Notes: generated by a model not told the origin, from the letters alone. Shown: positions 1-12,094, counted from the first letter of the stretch. The stretch is 64,000 nucleotides of DNA from Isoetes taiwanensis (GCA_021234155.1 JAJEKV010000041.1:8254917-8318916), one strand, 5' to 3'. Numbers and translations are program-made.

Positions 1-240
1 AGGTGACATGTACGCATGGCGTGGCAGTATAATATACGTATTTGGACCGTATATTATGTTGGAACGTCACAATCTCCCCACCTTGAATTGATGTTTGTCC
101 TCAGCATCATGTGTCTCCCCTCCTTGGAAACCTGCATGATCCCTGCAACACATTCCGTGCATGCAATTTTATATCGCAATTACCCCAAGGTAATATTTAT
201 GTTGAAATTTTATAATCACATCACTTGTTCCATAACATAC

Positions 241-1064
241 TGATACGGAGTCATAGTCCGTATCATAGCACGGGGGAGTGGTCCACGGCGGCAGGGTTAT
301 GGGGGCATGGCAAAATATGGCAAAGTTGTGGAACTATGGCAAGGTTGTGATATCTAGGATGGGGTCGAGAACCATTGGTTGGAGAGATATCAAAGGGAAT
401 CAATGATCAAGCAAAAGGGGCGGACTATTTTGCACAAAAAGGCCATAGATAATATCCATATGATAAGTCATATAATCTAATTAAAGGCAAGGAGATATTT
501 TGAGAAAAAGGCAACTGCATGCTAAAAAAGGCTAAAATCGCAGAGAGATCTATAAATGGAACTGAAACTTCAGTTAGACATATCTCCGCAACCAGAGCTA
601 TGAGTGAGGCAATCTTTACCTCGTTGGAACCGGCACGGAGTCTAGTTTCCGAATTGGGGCGGAATATCTGGTTCATCCGTACGAGGGAGTAATGGCTGAA
701 AAGGTGACAGGGGATCACAAATTACTGCCATAGCGACTTCACAGATCTGCAATTGCTTTTGTGATGTGTGGCTACGTGGAGTAGCTAGACTAGCCTGGAG
801 GGCCAATAAGCCAGATATTGTCTTTGCCCAATGGTCTACGAGGAATAGCCAGATATTCTTTGCTTATGGTCTACGTGGAGTAGCTAGAGATTGTTTGCTG
901 AGTCAGTTGCCATTTGCACTGCCATAACCTTGTGGACCCGGTTGGGTGGTTAAACGTGCTCATCAATGTATTTATCTGATATATATGATGTTCTTGGATC
1001 TTGATCTTCAAATAAGATGCTGTTGTTCAGTAGTTTAGCTTCCCATAAACAATGAATTGTATCA
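241..1064 (+). repeat. 5' LTR of C1
   Basis: 824 bp. The first 25 bases form a hairpin (TGATACGGA pairing with TCCGTATCA around a 7-base loop). The LTR holds hairpins with loop GTGGA at 771-785 (GCTAC/GTAGC) and 871-883 (CTAC/GTAG), plus a decayed one near 836-850. Confidence 0.93.
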
Positions 1065-1066
1065 AG

Positions 1067-1078
1067 TGGTATCAGAGC
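1067..1078 (+). promoter_or_regulatory. Primer-binding site of C1 (initiator-Met tRNA)
   Basis: TGGTATCAGAGC lies two bases after the LTR end. This is the sequence complementary to the 3' end of plant initiator-Met tRNA and the usual reverse-transcription primer site of chromoviruses. Confidence 0.93.
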
Positions 1079-1808
1079 GGAAGTTTACGATTCTTTTGGG
1101 AATCTATGGGCTATGGAAACATCACGGGGATTTGAATTCCTACTTTGGATTTGAATCAAGAAGACGGAACTAGTAGTGGTATTATACTCTAAGGCTGCGA
1201 CACACCAAGAATCTTGCAAGTTTGTGCTGCAAGTACAGTTGGGTTGAACTTCGTCAAAAAGTGTGTTGGGGTCAAGTATTTGAGTGAACTGGTGAATCCT
1301 TGGCGAATCCTTGGAGCGTGGCTTCCAAGTAAGAAGGATTTGACGACTACTGCTGCAAGTGAAGCTGGGGTATCAGTAGCAGATAAAATTCGATGCTTTC
1401 GTGGAGAATGCTCGAAGCGTATAGGGACCGACTTGTTGACAACGAGTTTGGATTATTGGGGAAATTTCTATGATTCATTGGGGGGATTATGGAATAAAAG
1501 CATCTTGCTTGGGATTGCAGAGTCAGATCGTGGTGATCTGAGAGGCCGGTTGGCCGTGGTATAAATATTTGATTTGAAGTCATATTAACACTTGACCTTA
1601 ATTGCAGGTTTGCTTAGTGATAAGCACTGGGAGGGCGTGGGAGGGAACTTTACGGACAAGCTGTCAAGGGTATGGATGCTAAAATTTGGATGCGGAATCT
1701 CAAATTGTTTCCTATGGACAGACTTATGGGTAAAGTTCGTAAGTTGATTTTCTTTATGCGGAATAGAGAATAAGAATTTTATTTCTTGTGTGTACCCATG
1801 GTGGATTG

Positions 1809-1993
1809 GTATCGTGGAGATACAATCAAGTAGTACCGCGGAGGTACGAAAGATAATAAAGCACCGTGGAGGTGCAAGGATATATCGTACTGCGGAAGTA
1901 CGCGGATATCCATAACTGCTTCTAGAGTTTTGCGGGGATTAAAAGAATGGGGACGTGGAGGTTCCAAATGGGTATAAGGTACTGTGGAAGTAC
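1809..1993 (+). other. Hairpin array of C1 with constant GYGGA loops
   Basis: Six short hairpins in the internal region: 1809-1823 GTATC/GATAC, 1833-1847 GTACC/GGTAC, 1861-1875 GCACC/GGTGC, 1887-1901 GTACT/AGTAC, 1950-1965 GGGAC/GTTCC, and 1979-1993 GTACT/AGTAC. All but the fifth have a five-base loop GTGGA or GCGGA; the fifth has GTGGAG. Stem bases differ between units but pairing is kept by paired changes, such as GTACC/GGTAC against GCACC/GGTGC. This pattern suggests selection on structure in RNA or single-stranded DNA. Confidence 0.85.
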
Positions 1994-2131
1994 AATAACT
2001 TATATAACCATTCTTGAGTTCGCAGGGTCTAGGAACTCCCAGGTGTACGTTGAACATGGGACAATCGCCTTGAGAAGGGATGGACCAAATTGGAACGTAC
2101 TCGGACGATCTCTTTTTGAGAAGGGATGGAC

Positions 2132-2949
2132 TGATACGGAGTCATAGTCCGTATCATAGCACGGGGGAGTGGTCCACGGCGGCAGGGTTATGGGGGCATG
2201 GCAAAATATGGCAAAGTTGTGGAACTATGGCAAGGTTGTGATATCTAGGATGGGGTCGAGAACCATTGGTTGGAGAGATATCAAAGGGAATCAATGATCA
2301 AGCAAAAGGGGCAGATTATTTTGCACAAAAAGGCCATAGATAATATCCATATGATGATCTAATTAAAGGCAATGAGATATTTTGAGAAAAAGGCAACTGC
2401 ATGCTAAAAAAGGCTAAAGTCGCAGAGAGATCTATAAATGGAACCGAAACTTCAGTTAGACATATCTCTGCAACCAGAGCTCCGAGTGAGGCGATCTTTA
2501 CCTCGTTGGAACCGGCACGGAGTCTAATTTCCTAATTGGGGCGGAACATATCCTAGTTCATCCGTATGAGGGAGTAATGGCCAAAAAGGTGACAGGGGGT
2601 CACAAATTACTGCCATAGCGACTTCACAGATCTGCAATTGCTTTTGTGATGTGTGGCTACATGGAGTAGCTAGAGTAGCCTGGAGGGCCAATAAGCCAGA
2701 TATTGTCTTTGCCCAATGGTCTACGCGGAGTAGCCAGATATTCTTTGCTTATGGTCTATGCGGAGTAGCTAGAGATTGTTTGCTGAGTAAGTTGCCATTT
2801 GCACTGCCATAATCTTGTGGACCCGGTTGGGTGGTTAAACGTGCTCATCAATGTATTTATCTGATATATATGATGTTCTTGGATCTTGATCTTCAAATAA
2901 GATGCTGTTATTCAGTAGTTTAGCTTCCCATAAACAATGAATTGTATCA
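2132..2949 (+). repeat. 3' LTR of C1
   Basis: 818 bp, nearly identical to 241-1064, ending TTGTATCA and followed by the target duplication CATAC. Confidence 0.93.
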
Positions 2950-3544
2950 CATACTATAGTAAGGTGATCTCTCAACCCTTACATTATCATTTAATATTCA
3001 CAAAATTTTATGGTTTGCACAATTATCATTAACAGACTTTTCAAAATTCTATCATTTGAGGTCCGTTTGGTCTCCTTGCAACACATTATGACAAAACATG
3101 TGTTGTAAGTCTTTGCAGTGTGACCCTCCTGCCGCTAAACACTCCTATTGGCCTGCAGGTCCAACACTACGTTAGTACATATTTATTTATTATAAAGTTG
3201 GTTATTAGGGAACCACCCGTTCAATTACACTTAATTAACTATATGGATGCAAGACTAATCTCCAGCATAGGAAGATGATGTTTCTTCCATCTTGGCCGTG
3301 GAGACAGCGCCCAATCATGCCTAAGATGATCACTCATGCCTACACCTTTCGTCGCCCTTGGCGTGAAGGATGGCGTCCTCCCCATAGTAGGCATTGACTA
3401 TCAATGCATGACTAAATGACCTCTTATCTCTCAATTTCTAAATGACCTCTTATCTCTCAATTTCATCCACTTTCGTGGTGACGGGTGTAGACTTCTTGAT
3501 CTAGCTCACACTCATCTATCGGTTCAGTGTCGACTGACGAGTCG

Positions 3545-4185
3545 ACTCTTGCATTGCTCTATGAATTGGAGGTAGTGCTTCTCCAACGTAGCGTCTTCCA
3601 CAAGCAAGTGCATCCATTTCACTAGGTATTAGAGAAATTGGGATCTTCTTGTTTTCTTGTAGGACCTGTCAAGAAGAACCTCTGGAACGATCTCGAGTTG
3701 GTCGTCCCTCATTTCCAGTAACTCTCTTGTCTCCAATACTTTCTCTGGATTAGGAGTGTGCCTCTTTAGGAGACTTACATAGAAGACCCTATGGATTTTG
3801 AGATGTGCTGGCAGATCCAACTTGTAGGATTGGTTACCTACTCTTTTGGTTATCCTAAATGGCCCAGCCCATCTTGGAGCAAGTTTCTTACAATTGCCGA
3901 TGCGGAGTTTCGCTTGCTTGACTTTGATCTTCAGTCACACGTTGTCCCCTACTTGGAACTCTCTTACTGTTATGTGTTTATCGGCTCACTCTTCTGCCGG
4001 CTTCTTGCTGCTAGAAGATAAGCTCTCCCTTCGCATCCCATGGAGTCGAAAGATTTCCTTTGTGAACAACGCGGCAGTATCCAACGCCGTATCAGTGGTC
4101 ATGCATGGCACAAAATGCGCCCATTTTGACAAATTATCCATTACTGCCATTAAGGCGTCCTTGCCCCGTATGGTTCTTGGGAGCC
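3545..4185 (-). pseudogene. Integrase and chromodomain remnant of A2
   Basis: Minus-strand reading shows integrase fragments (about 4020-4185), then the GPY/F-type end of integrase (…HLKIHRVFYVSLLK… near 3780) and a chromodomain (…DQLEIVPEVLL… near 3690). The middle of the catalytic core is deleted at about 4000-4030, exactly as in the A1 copy, so the deletion predates the duplication. Chromodomains at the integrase C-terminus define chromoviruses and can bind methylated histone H3. A further short deletion removes the WVLQSD stretch present in A1 at about 12150. It cannot encode a working integrase. Confidence 0.8.
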
Positions 4186-4637
4186 GATATGGACCCCATC
4201 TTCCTCATGGAAACATGGAAGTATGCTGGACATAGACTACCCGACTTACCAGATTGTCATCGCTACTCCGTCTTCAACGAATGCACAAGAAAGCGGGGAC
4301 ATGGAGGGGTCGCCTGCTACTACCGGACAGCCCTGGCATAGTCAGTTTTCCTGTGCAAAACAGACAAATATAGCAGGCACCTGTGGGTGCGCGTGCAGAA
4401 TTGTAGTGATAGGCCTCTCCTTGTGGAGACCTGCTACTTCCCACATGCCGAGAGTAACTTCTATCATAACCATCTGGGCGTGGATAGGTTGGAGCCCTAT
4501 ATCGATCTATACGATGACATACAACAGCACAAGCAGGAGGGTATTTTCATGCTCGTTGGAGACTTCAATGCCCGCACCGGCACAGAATAGCCGATGATAT
4601 TTGGCCCCCTGATAGATGATGTGTTGCAATTGAGCCC
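4183..4637 (+). pseudogene. LINE endonuclease (EEP family) fragment
   Basis: One plus-strand frame runs from about 4186 to 4637 with two in-frame TAG codons (4339-4341 and 4588-4590). It reads like the apurinic-endonuclease domain at the start of a LINE ORF2: an ETW motif, then RKRGHGGVACYYR, then FMLVGDFNARTG, where GDFNARTG is the characteristic endonuclease motif. Both ends are missing. The left edge abuts the family-A fragment with a few ambiguous bases. The right edge is where the B1 LTR starts, so B1 appears to have inserted into this LINE. The matching other half is not visible at the far side of B1, because that LTR end is truncated. Confidence 0.85.
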
Positions 4638-5021
4638 TGTGATGCTCCTTGAATCTATACGATGTTCCCATCATATAAATTCCCCTCCCATGGCGACTAC
4701 ATCACTATCGGAGGGCCCTCTGTCTAACACGGACTACTTGGGATGGCCAAGCATCCGGGCGAGGAACACGGAGGTGTCATTCGTCCTACTTCCTCTATGG
4801 GAATCCTATACAGCGGACATACATGTTAGGACATAGCAATCATGCTCAAAATAATATACCACCACGAAGGGTGGCCCATCCATCATCATCAACTAAATGA
4901 CAATACAAGCACAAGATAACATAAATAATAATACATCATAACAAGGGCTCTACCCTAGGCTCAGACTCCATGGGGTCAACTGATGGTCAGGGCCGCAAGA
5001 TTTCAGCAGAAGGAAGTATAA
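4638..5021 (-). repeat. B1 3' LTR, terminal part
   Basis: Matches 32316-32690 and continues at 22598 beyond the A1 insertion. The terminal bases on the plus strand are TGTGATGCTCC. The A1 target duplication TATAA is at 5017-5021. Confidence 0.85.
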
Positions 5022-8000
5022 TGTGACATCCCCTACTTTGTCTACGATGCTCCCATCGTATTGGAAGACGGAGTTCATCCCCCTGGCAGCCAAGCTGACA
5101 GAGGCCGTCCACCTGACACTAATCCTTTAGCAAGGGATCGATGAGGAAGAATGGACGAGTCATTTGTCCCGTCTTCCCTCAGGACCGTCCTAGCTGCGGA
5201 CACGTAAATAAACGTAAGCACATGACATCAGATGCAAACAGAGCCACCTTGAAGTGTGGCTATACCATAGCATACATGTTTAAATACATCAACAACATCA
5301 TCTATACCATAGCATACATGTTTAAATACATCAACAACATCATCATCATATGGGAGATCCTACCCAGGGCTCAGACTTCATGGTATGGACTGATGGCTTG
5401 GGTCTCCAAAAGCCATTGCAGACAGAATTTATGAGAGTAGATTGGGCTGGCATAGGAACATGGCTATTGGGAAGTACTCTCCATCCGCCCCTCCCGTGCA
5501 CACTTTGTAGAATAGGTTAAAGAGCCTTGGGACTAGACCGTAGCCTGCAGTGTGCGTAGCCAAAGGGGCTACTACTGGGTTTCATCTCCCCAGCCCCGAT
5601 GAGGCAAAAAGGGGATCACCCCCTCCAGACGCATGCATGCCCATCACAGCAGCTAGAGGGCCACTGACCGTCTTCGACTTGAACCTCATTAAAGGTGACT
5701 CATCACCCAAGAGGTGTCAAGCTCATGCCTTGCCCACACGAAGTGGCAAGCCATTAAGCCTAGCCCACTAAGATCCCTGGTAGGCTTTACACATCATAGG
5801 GATTAGTCTGTAATGGGACAAGTCCTCCTTATTCCACCGGTCTAGCCCCGCCACTCACAACCAAGCAGGCTCTTGTAGACAGGCCGCATTAATTGGGAAT
5901 TAATGAGGCTATCTAGATACATCTACTACTGAAGGTTTCAGGGTCTCTACCCCCCTTCCCAATACACAGGAGTGCGCATAGAATAGAACATCATCATCAA
6001 AGAACTGAAATACTGAATAATATCTAATCTATCTTTGCTGCCATGATTTGGCAGCATAGAAGAGCAAATGGCATTTCATAACAATGGCTAATGATTTGAT
6101 GAAATATATGCATGGACCAAGACAACTCAAGAGCTCGAGCTGAAGAACCAAGTAAGGACTTTCATTTGAAGCATCACAAGAAGGGATTTAAGGTGAAAAG
6201 GTCAACGTCACACAAGGAGGAAGGAAAGGTCAACTCAAGGAAGCTTTATGACAATATCAAGATAAGAAGACCCCTTTGAAGTAAGATGTTCATTCAAGTT
6301 TAAATTCTTGGGCATTAATCATGTTGGGAGCACCCTTTGCCTCTATTTCCTTCATTTCACTTGCCTCCACCCCTATGCATATCCCACCATGGGTCAAAAC
6401 TCTTTCGCTAGTCAAGAACTTCTCACACATCCTCAAAACAACCTCCATTTGCTTGAAGCACAAAAAAATCCATGCAAAGTTGACCTACCATTAGTCAAAG
6501 TGGCTTATTCTCTCTCTAAGTCAAAAAGAGTGAGAAGGAACTTACATCTTCAATGTCAAATTGCATGGACAAAAATAAGCTCAAAACATGGTTTAGACCA
6601 TTGCTCAAATTCACATTTGATGAACTTGCCATGCCACATCATCATCCACTTCACCAAATTTGTCCACCTCATCACACATCATTTTTTTCATCTCACAAAG
6701 TTTTTGACTAGGGGAAAAGTTTTGCCAAATCACCACACGCCACGTCATCCTATGCCACATCATCCTTGGATTGCCCACATGTACCCCATACTCACCCCAT
6801 GTCTAAACTCCTAGTTCATGCCATTCGAAAAGAAAAATATGTGCAAGCGAATCTTTTCCTAAGAAATTCTCCCATAGGTTGGAGCATCTAAGAGATTCCA
6901 TGCAGCACAAAAAGATTCCCTGGTAGATCATGTTGTTGCCCTAAAATTTGGCTCCCAAGGGAGTGTGCCCAACATTTGGAAATTGCAAACACAATATTTT
7001 CTTATGCACCCCTTTACCTTAGCATTATGCTCTCTGACCTAAAAGGGTCAGGCCAAGATCCAATCTCTCTGAGAGATCTGGCCTATTAATCACGAACCTT
7101 AACCTCCATTCTGTCTCCTTATGCCCCAAGAAACACCATAGCACGCATGAGCTAGAGCCAAACAAACTCAAAATGCCAAGAAGATGCCGGAAAGGAGAAG
7201 ATAAAAAGGGGAAATTATTTGGAAACAAGGGCCGGCTTCTGTGCGAAAGATTTGACCTCTGTGACTGCAAGTGGAACGGATTTACAGAACATGAACGGAG
7301 AATGACATGCCTTGCATGAAATACCTGAATATTTGATGCAAATTACTTGAATGTGTACCTTCATCTGATTACTTTCGATCATGTGCCCAAGACTCTCAGC
7401 TTGGGAATTTATGTTCCTATTCTGTGATGTTTCAATGAAAGAAAATTTGAGCTTGGTAAGCATTGTCTATATTTGATAACTAAAAGCATAAAGAAGCAAA
7501 TCAATGATTTCAATTCGATTAATTAGCCCATAAGTAAACGTGTATCTCGAGAATTAGACACTAACAGAAAAATAAAACATTGTGGTGTTGTGTTTTCTTT
7601 AGGAAAAATCTATTTGCTTGTCTCAGAATTTGAAGTTGCTATTTCTTACCAAAAATCTTTGTAACAAAAAGGGAAAGACCAGATCTCAAAAAGGAAGTTT
7701 ATGCACCTAGTTTGCAGAGCCATCAGAGAGTATACCAATTGACAAAACTTGAAAAGACATTCTGCTCATAGACTTGCAAAAAGTAGCTCTTGGGTTGGGA
7801 TATTGACCCAAAATTGACTCAGTCATTGTGATCAAATGCCCATAGCTACCCTAAAGATTTCCCAGCAGGCTTTTGTAGGCAAATCTAGCACCCTGTCTAG
7901 TGTCCAATGAAATTGATTGCATGGAGAAAAGCCCATAGGACCATATAAGAGAAGTGTTTTGCTGTGACAGACTTTTTTCTGTTTTGGGAAACTGAACTGT

Positions 8001-8663
8001 CTTGGTTGTTTGAGCAATTTCACTGCAGTATTCTCTCACAGATTGGTTGCCTATAGCAACCTGGAGGTTCTACACCATTGAGGTTGAGGGATTGCCAGGA
8101 ATATCCTCAACAATCTTACCTAAGATACATGGTTAGGTTCCTTAGTTAATGCTTGTGATCTTAGGATCTATAAGGCTGCTAAGACTGATCTAACATGCTA
8201 TCCCAGCTCATTGCCGGACTAAAAGTCGGCATTGCACAACGGAATCACAAGTTACCTGATCCCTGGCTTGCTCCTGTTCCTCGAATCGCGTCCATGCCTT
8301 CGCTTGGGTTGAAGGCAGCTGTTCCTGGGAGATCTATTGTGCAAAGGTGGCTTGGCAGCACCTGGCAATGTGAACTAGCAGCTTGGCTTGGTCGGAATTG
8401 CCCAAGGAAGCCAAAATGCGAAAATGGTTCCCCTTTTGTTCCTTTTACATGACCTTTTAGGTTTAGGTTAGAAAGGACAAATGGGGTTTTGCCATGAGGC
8501 AAAGGGGTTTAATTGCATATGTTTAATAGATATGTGCAACATACGAGGTTGCCCCCTAGGCGCAACCCTTTACGGCTCTCAAGTACTTGTCAAGGTGACA
8601 TGTACGCATGGCGTGGCAGTATAATATACGTATTTGGACCATATATTATGTTGGAACGTCACA
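5022..8663 (-). repeat. A1 3' LTR, split by an insert
   Basis: Matches 21085-22592 outside 6035-8112. The minus strand starts TGTGACGTTCC at 8663 and ends at 5022. A 38-bp tandem duplication with TACATGTTTAAATACATC lies at about 5264-5345. Confidence 0.9.
6035..8112. mobile_element. 2.08-kb insert of unknown class in the A1 3' LTR
   Basis: Absent from the other family-A LTRs in the window (21085-22592 and 45047-46160), which are continuous across this site. Flanked by ATCT at 6031-6034 and 8113-8116, which may be a 4-bp target duplication. The left end opens with a small palindrome (TGCTGCC/GGCAGCA) and the right end has TTGAGG and CCTCAA arms. I see no LTRs, long terminal inverted repeats or transposase. 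The longest ORF (6308-6814, 168 codons) is rich in His, Pro and Leu, resembles nothing I know, and is probably chance. Confidence 0.65.
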
Positions 8664-8831
8664 ATCTCCCCACCTTGAATTGATGTTTGTCCTCAGCATC
8701 ATGTGTCTCCCCTCCTTGGAAACCTGCATGATCCCTGCAACAGATTCCGTGCATGCAATTTTATATCGCAATTACCCCAGGTAATATTTATGTTGAAATT
8801 TTATAATCACATCACTTGTTCCATAACATAC

Positions 8832-9656
8832 TGATACGGAGTCATAGTCCGTATCATAGCACGGGGGAGTGGTCCACGGCGGCAGGGTTATGGGGGCATG
8901 GCAAAATATGGCAAAGTTGTGGAACTATGGCAAGGTTGTGATATCTAGGATGGGGTCGAGAACCATTGGTTAGAGAGATATCAAAGGGAATCAATGATCA
9001 AGCAAAAGGGGCGGACTATTTTGCACAAAAAAGCCATAGATAATATCCATATGATAAGTCATATAATCTAATTAAAGGCAAGGAGATATTTTGAGAAAAA
9101 GGCAACTGCATGCGAAAAAAGGCTAAAGTCGCAGAGAGATCTATAAATGGAACTGAAACTTCAGTTAGACATATCTCTGCAACCAGAGCTCTGAGTGAGG
9201 CGATCTTTACCTCTTTGGAACCGGCACGGAGTCTAGTTTCCGAATTGGGCGGAACATATCCTAGTTCATCCGTATGAGGAGTAATAATCGAAAAGGTGAC
9301 AGGGGGTCACAAATTACTGCCATAGCGACTTCACAGATCTGCAATTGCTTTTGTGATGTGTGGCTACGTGGAGTAGCTAGACTAGCCTGGAGGGCCAATA
9401 AGCCAGATATTGTCTTTGCCCAATGGTCTACGCGGAGTAGCCAGATATTCTTTGCTTATGGTCTAAGCGGAGTAGCTAGAGATTGTTTGCTGAGTTAGTT
9501 GCCATTTGCACTGCCATAACTTTGTGGACCCGATTGGGTGGTTAAACGTGCTCATCAATGTATTTATCTGATATATATGATGTTCTTGGATCTTGATCTT
9601 CAAATAAGATGCTGTTGTTCAGTAGTTTAGCTTCCCATAAACAATGAATTGTATCA
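8832..9656 (+). repeat. 5' LTR of C2
   Basis: 825 bp, starting TGATACGGAG and ending TTGTATCA, followed by AG and TGGTATCAGAGC (initiator-Met tRNA primer site). Confidence 0.92.
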
Positions 9657-10371
9657 AGTGGTATCAGAGCGGAAGTTTACGATTCTTTTGGGAATCTATG
9701 GGCTATGGAAACATCACGGGGATTTGAATTCCTACTTTGGATTTGAATCAAGAAGATGGAACTAGTGGTGCTATTATACTCTAAGGCTGCAACACACCAA
9801 GAATCTTGCAAGTTTGTGCTGCAAGTACAGTTGGGTTGAACTTCGTCAAAAAGTGTGTTGGGGTCAAGTATTAGAGTGAACTGGCGAATCCTTGGCGAAT
9901 CCTTGGAGCGTGGCTTCCAAGTAAGAAGGATTTGACGACTACTATCAGTAGCAGATAAAATTCGGTGCTTTCGTGGAGAATGCTCGAAGCGTATAGGGAC
10001 CGACTTGTTGAGAACGAGTTTGGATTATTGGAAAAATTTCTATGATTCATTGGGGGGATTATGGAATAAAAGCATCTTGCTTGGGATTGCAGAGTCAGAT
10101 CGTGGTGATCTGAGAGGCCGGTTGGCCGTCGTATAAATATTTGATTTGGAAGTCATACTAACACTTGACCTTAATTGCAGGTTTGCTTAGTGATAAGCAC
10201 TGGGAGGGAACTTTACGGACAAGCTGTCAAGAGTATGGATGCTAAAATTTGGATGCGGAATCTCAAATTGTTTCCTATGGACAGACTTATGGGTAAAGTT
10301 CGTAAGTTGATTTTCTTTATGCGGAATAGAGAATAAGAATTTTATTTCTTGTGTGTACCCATGGTGGATTG

Positions 10372-10572
10372 GTATCATGGAGATACTGTATCGTGGAGAT
10401 ACAATCAAGTAGTACCGCGGAGGTACGAAAGATAATAAAGCACCGTGGAGGTGCAAGGATATATCGTACTGCGGAAGTACGCGGATATCCATAACTGCTT
10501 CTAGAGTTTTGCAGGGATTAAAAGAATGTGGATGTGGAGGTTCCAAATGGGTATAAGGTACTGTGGAAGTAC
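10372..10572 (+). other. Hairpin array of C2 with GYGGA loops
   Basis: Same array as in C1, with one additional unit at its start: GTATC/GATAC appears twice, with loops ATGGA and GTGGA, where C1 has one. It is followed by GTACC/GGTAC, GCACC/GGTGC, GTACT/AGTAC, a weaker unit and GTACT/AGTAC. Unit number therefore varies between copies. Confidence 0.82.
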
Positions 10573-10720
10573 AATAACTTATATAACCATTCTTGAGTTC
10601 GCAGGGTCTAGGAACTCCCACGTGTACGTTGAACATGGGACAATCGCCTTGAGAAGGGATGGACCAAATTGGAACGTACTCGGACGATCGCGGACGATCT
10701 CTTTTTGAGAAGGGATGGAC

Positions 10721-11546
10721 TGATACGGAGTCATAGTCCGTATCATAGCACGGGGGAGTGGTCCACGGCGGCAGGGTTATGGGGGCATGGCAAAATATGG
10801 CAAAGTTGTGGAACTATGGCAAGGTTGTGATATCTAGGATGGGGTCGAGAACCACTGGTTGGAGAGATATCAAAGGGAATCAATGATCAAGCAAAAGGGG
10901 CGGATTATTTTGCACAAAAAGGCCATAGATAATATCCATATGATAAGTCATATAATCTAATTAAAGGCAAGGAGATATTTTGAGAAAAAGGCAACTGCAT
11001 GCTAAAAAAGGCTAAAGTCGCAGAGAGATCTATAAATGGAACCAAAACTTCAGTTAGATATATCTCCACAACTAGAGCTCCAGTGAGGCGATCTTTACCT
11101 CTTTGGAACCGGCACAGAGTCTAGTTTCCGAATTGGGGTGGAACATATCCTAGTTCATCCGTATGAGAGAGTAATGGCCGAAAAGGTGACAGGGGGTCAC
11201 AAATTACTGCCATAGCGACTTCACAGATCTACAATTGCTTTTGTGATGTGTGGCTACGTGGAGTAGCTAGACTAGCCTGGAGGGCCAATAAGCCAGATAT
11301 TGTCTTTGCCCAATGGTCTACGCGGAGTAGCCAGATATTCTTTGCTTATGGTCTACGCGGAGTAGCTAGAGATTGTTTGCTGAGTCAGTTGCCATTTGCA
11401 CTGCCATAACCTTGTGGACCCGGTTGGGTGGTTAAACGTGCTCATCAATGTATTTATCTGATATACATGATGTTCTTGGATCTTGATCTTCAAATAAGAT
11501 GCTGTTATTCAGTAGTTTAGCTTCCCATAAACAATGAATTGTATCA
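10721..11546 (+). repeat. 3' LTR of C2
   Basis: 826 bp. Preceded by the purine-rich GAGAAGGGATGGAC and followed by the target duplication CATAC. Confidence 0.92.
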
Positions 11547-12094
11547 CATACTATAGTAAGGTGATCTCTCAACCCTTACATTATCATTTAATATTCACAA
11601 CGGTTTGCACAATTATCATTAACAGACTTTTCAAAATTCTATCATTTGAGGTCCGTTTGGTCTCCTTGCAACACATTATGACAAAACATGTGTTGTAAGT
11701 CTTTGCAGTGTGACCCTCCTGCCGCTAGACACTCCTATTGGCCTGCAGGTCCAACACTACGTTAGTACATATTTATTTATTATAAAGTTGGTTATTAGGG
11801 AACCACTCGTTCAATTACACTTAATTAACTATATGGATGCAAGACTAATCTCCCAGCGTAGGAAGATGATGTTTCTTCCATCTTGGCCGTGGAGACAGCG
11901 CCCAATCATGCCTAAGATGATCACTCATGCCTACACCTTTCGTCGCCCTTGGCGTGAAGGATGGCGTCCTCCCCATAGTAGGCATTGACTATCAATGCAT
12001 GACTAAATGACCTCTTATCTCTCAATTTCATCTACTTTCGTGGTGACGGGAGTAGACTTCTTGATCTAGCTCACACTCATCTATCGGTTCGCTG

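Larger units (their letters stand above)
241..2949 (+). mobile_element. Non-autonomous LTR retrotransposon C1
   Basis: Complete small LTR element: LTRs 241-1064 and 2132-2949, a primer site complementary to initiator-Met tRNA at 1067-1078, a purine-rich tract GAGAAGGGATGGAC just before the second LTR, and a 5-bp target duplication CATAC at 236-240 and 2950-2954. The LTRs open with TGATAC and close with GTATCA. The 1,067-bp internal region has no recognisable gag, protease, RT or integrase, so the element must have been mobilised by proteins made elsewhere. It lies between the pol 3' end and the 3' LTR of its family-A host. The internal ORFs of up to 116 codons look accidental. Confidence 0.93.
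1..4185 (-). mobile_element. Family-A chromovirus fragment A2 (3' LTR start plus pol 3' end), carrying C1
   Basis: Minus-strand piece of the same Ty3/gypsy family as the element at 5022-22592. Positions 1-71 are the first 71 bases of the 3' LTR (minus strand begins TGTGACGTTCC at 71). A polypurine tract follows at about 72-85, then the pol 3' end, interrupted by element C1 at 241-2949. The segment matches 8593-12739 almost base for base, including the nested C element, so the two are duplicates. Differences are small: a short tandem duplication near 3410-3460 and a few deletions. Homology stops abruptly near 4185, where a LINE fragment begins. Confidence 0.85.
8832..11546 (+). mobile_element. 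Non-autonomous LTR retrotransposon C2
   Basis: Second copy of the C element: LTRs 8832-9656 and 10721-11546, internal region 9657-10720, primer site just after the first LTR, and target duplication CATAC at 8827-8831 and 11547-11551. Target duplication and flanks are the same as for C1, so this is not an independent insertion but a duplicate of one event in family A. No coding capacity is recognised. Compared with C1 it has one additional hairpin unit and a doubled CGGACGATC stretch before the 3' LTR. Confidence 0.93.

Noticed and set aside
3791-4235. Plus-strand ORFs over the A2 integrase
   Set aside because: Antisense of the pol remnant; the same pattern recurs at 12312-12870.
6308-6814. 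168-codon ORF in the unknown insert
   Set aside because: Compositionally odd (His/Pro/Leu), no homologue recognised, and no codon or motif support.
10187-10636. 149-codon minus-strand ORF in C2
   Set aside because: Antisense of the hairpin array and leader. C1 has the same ORF truncated by small changes.
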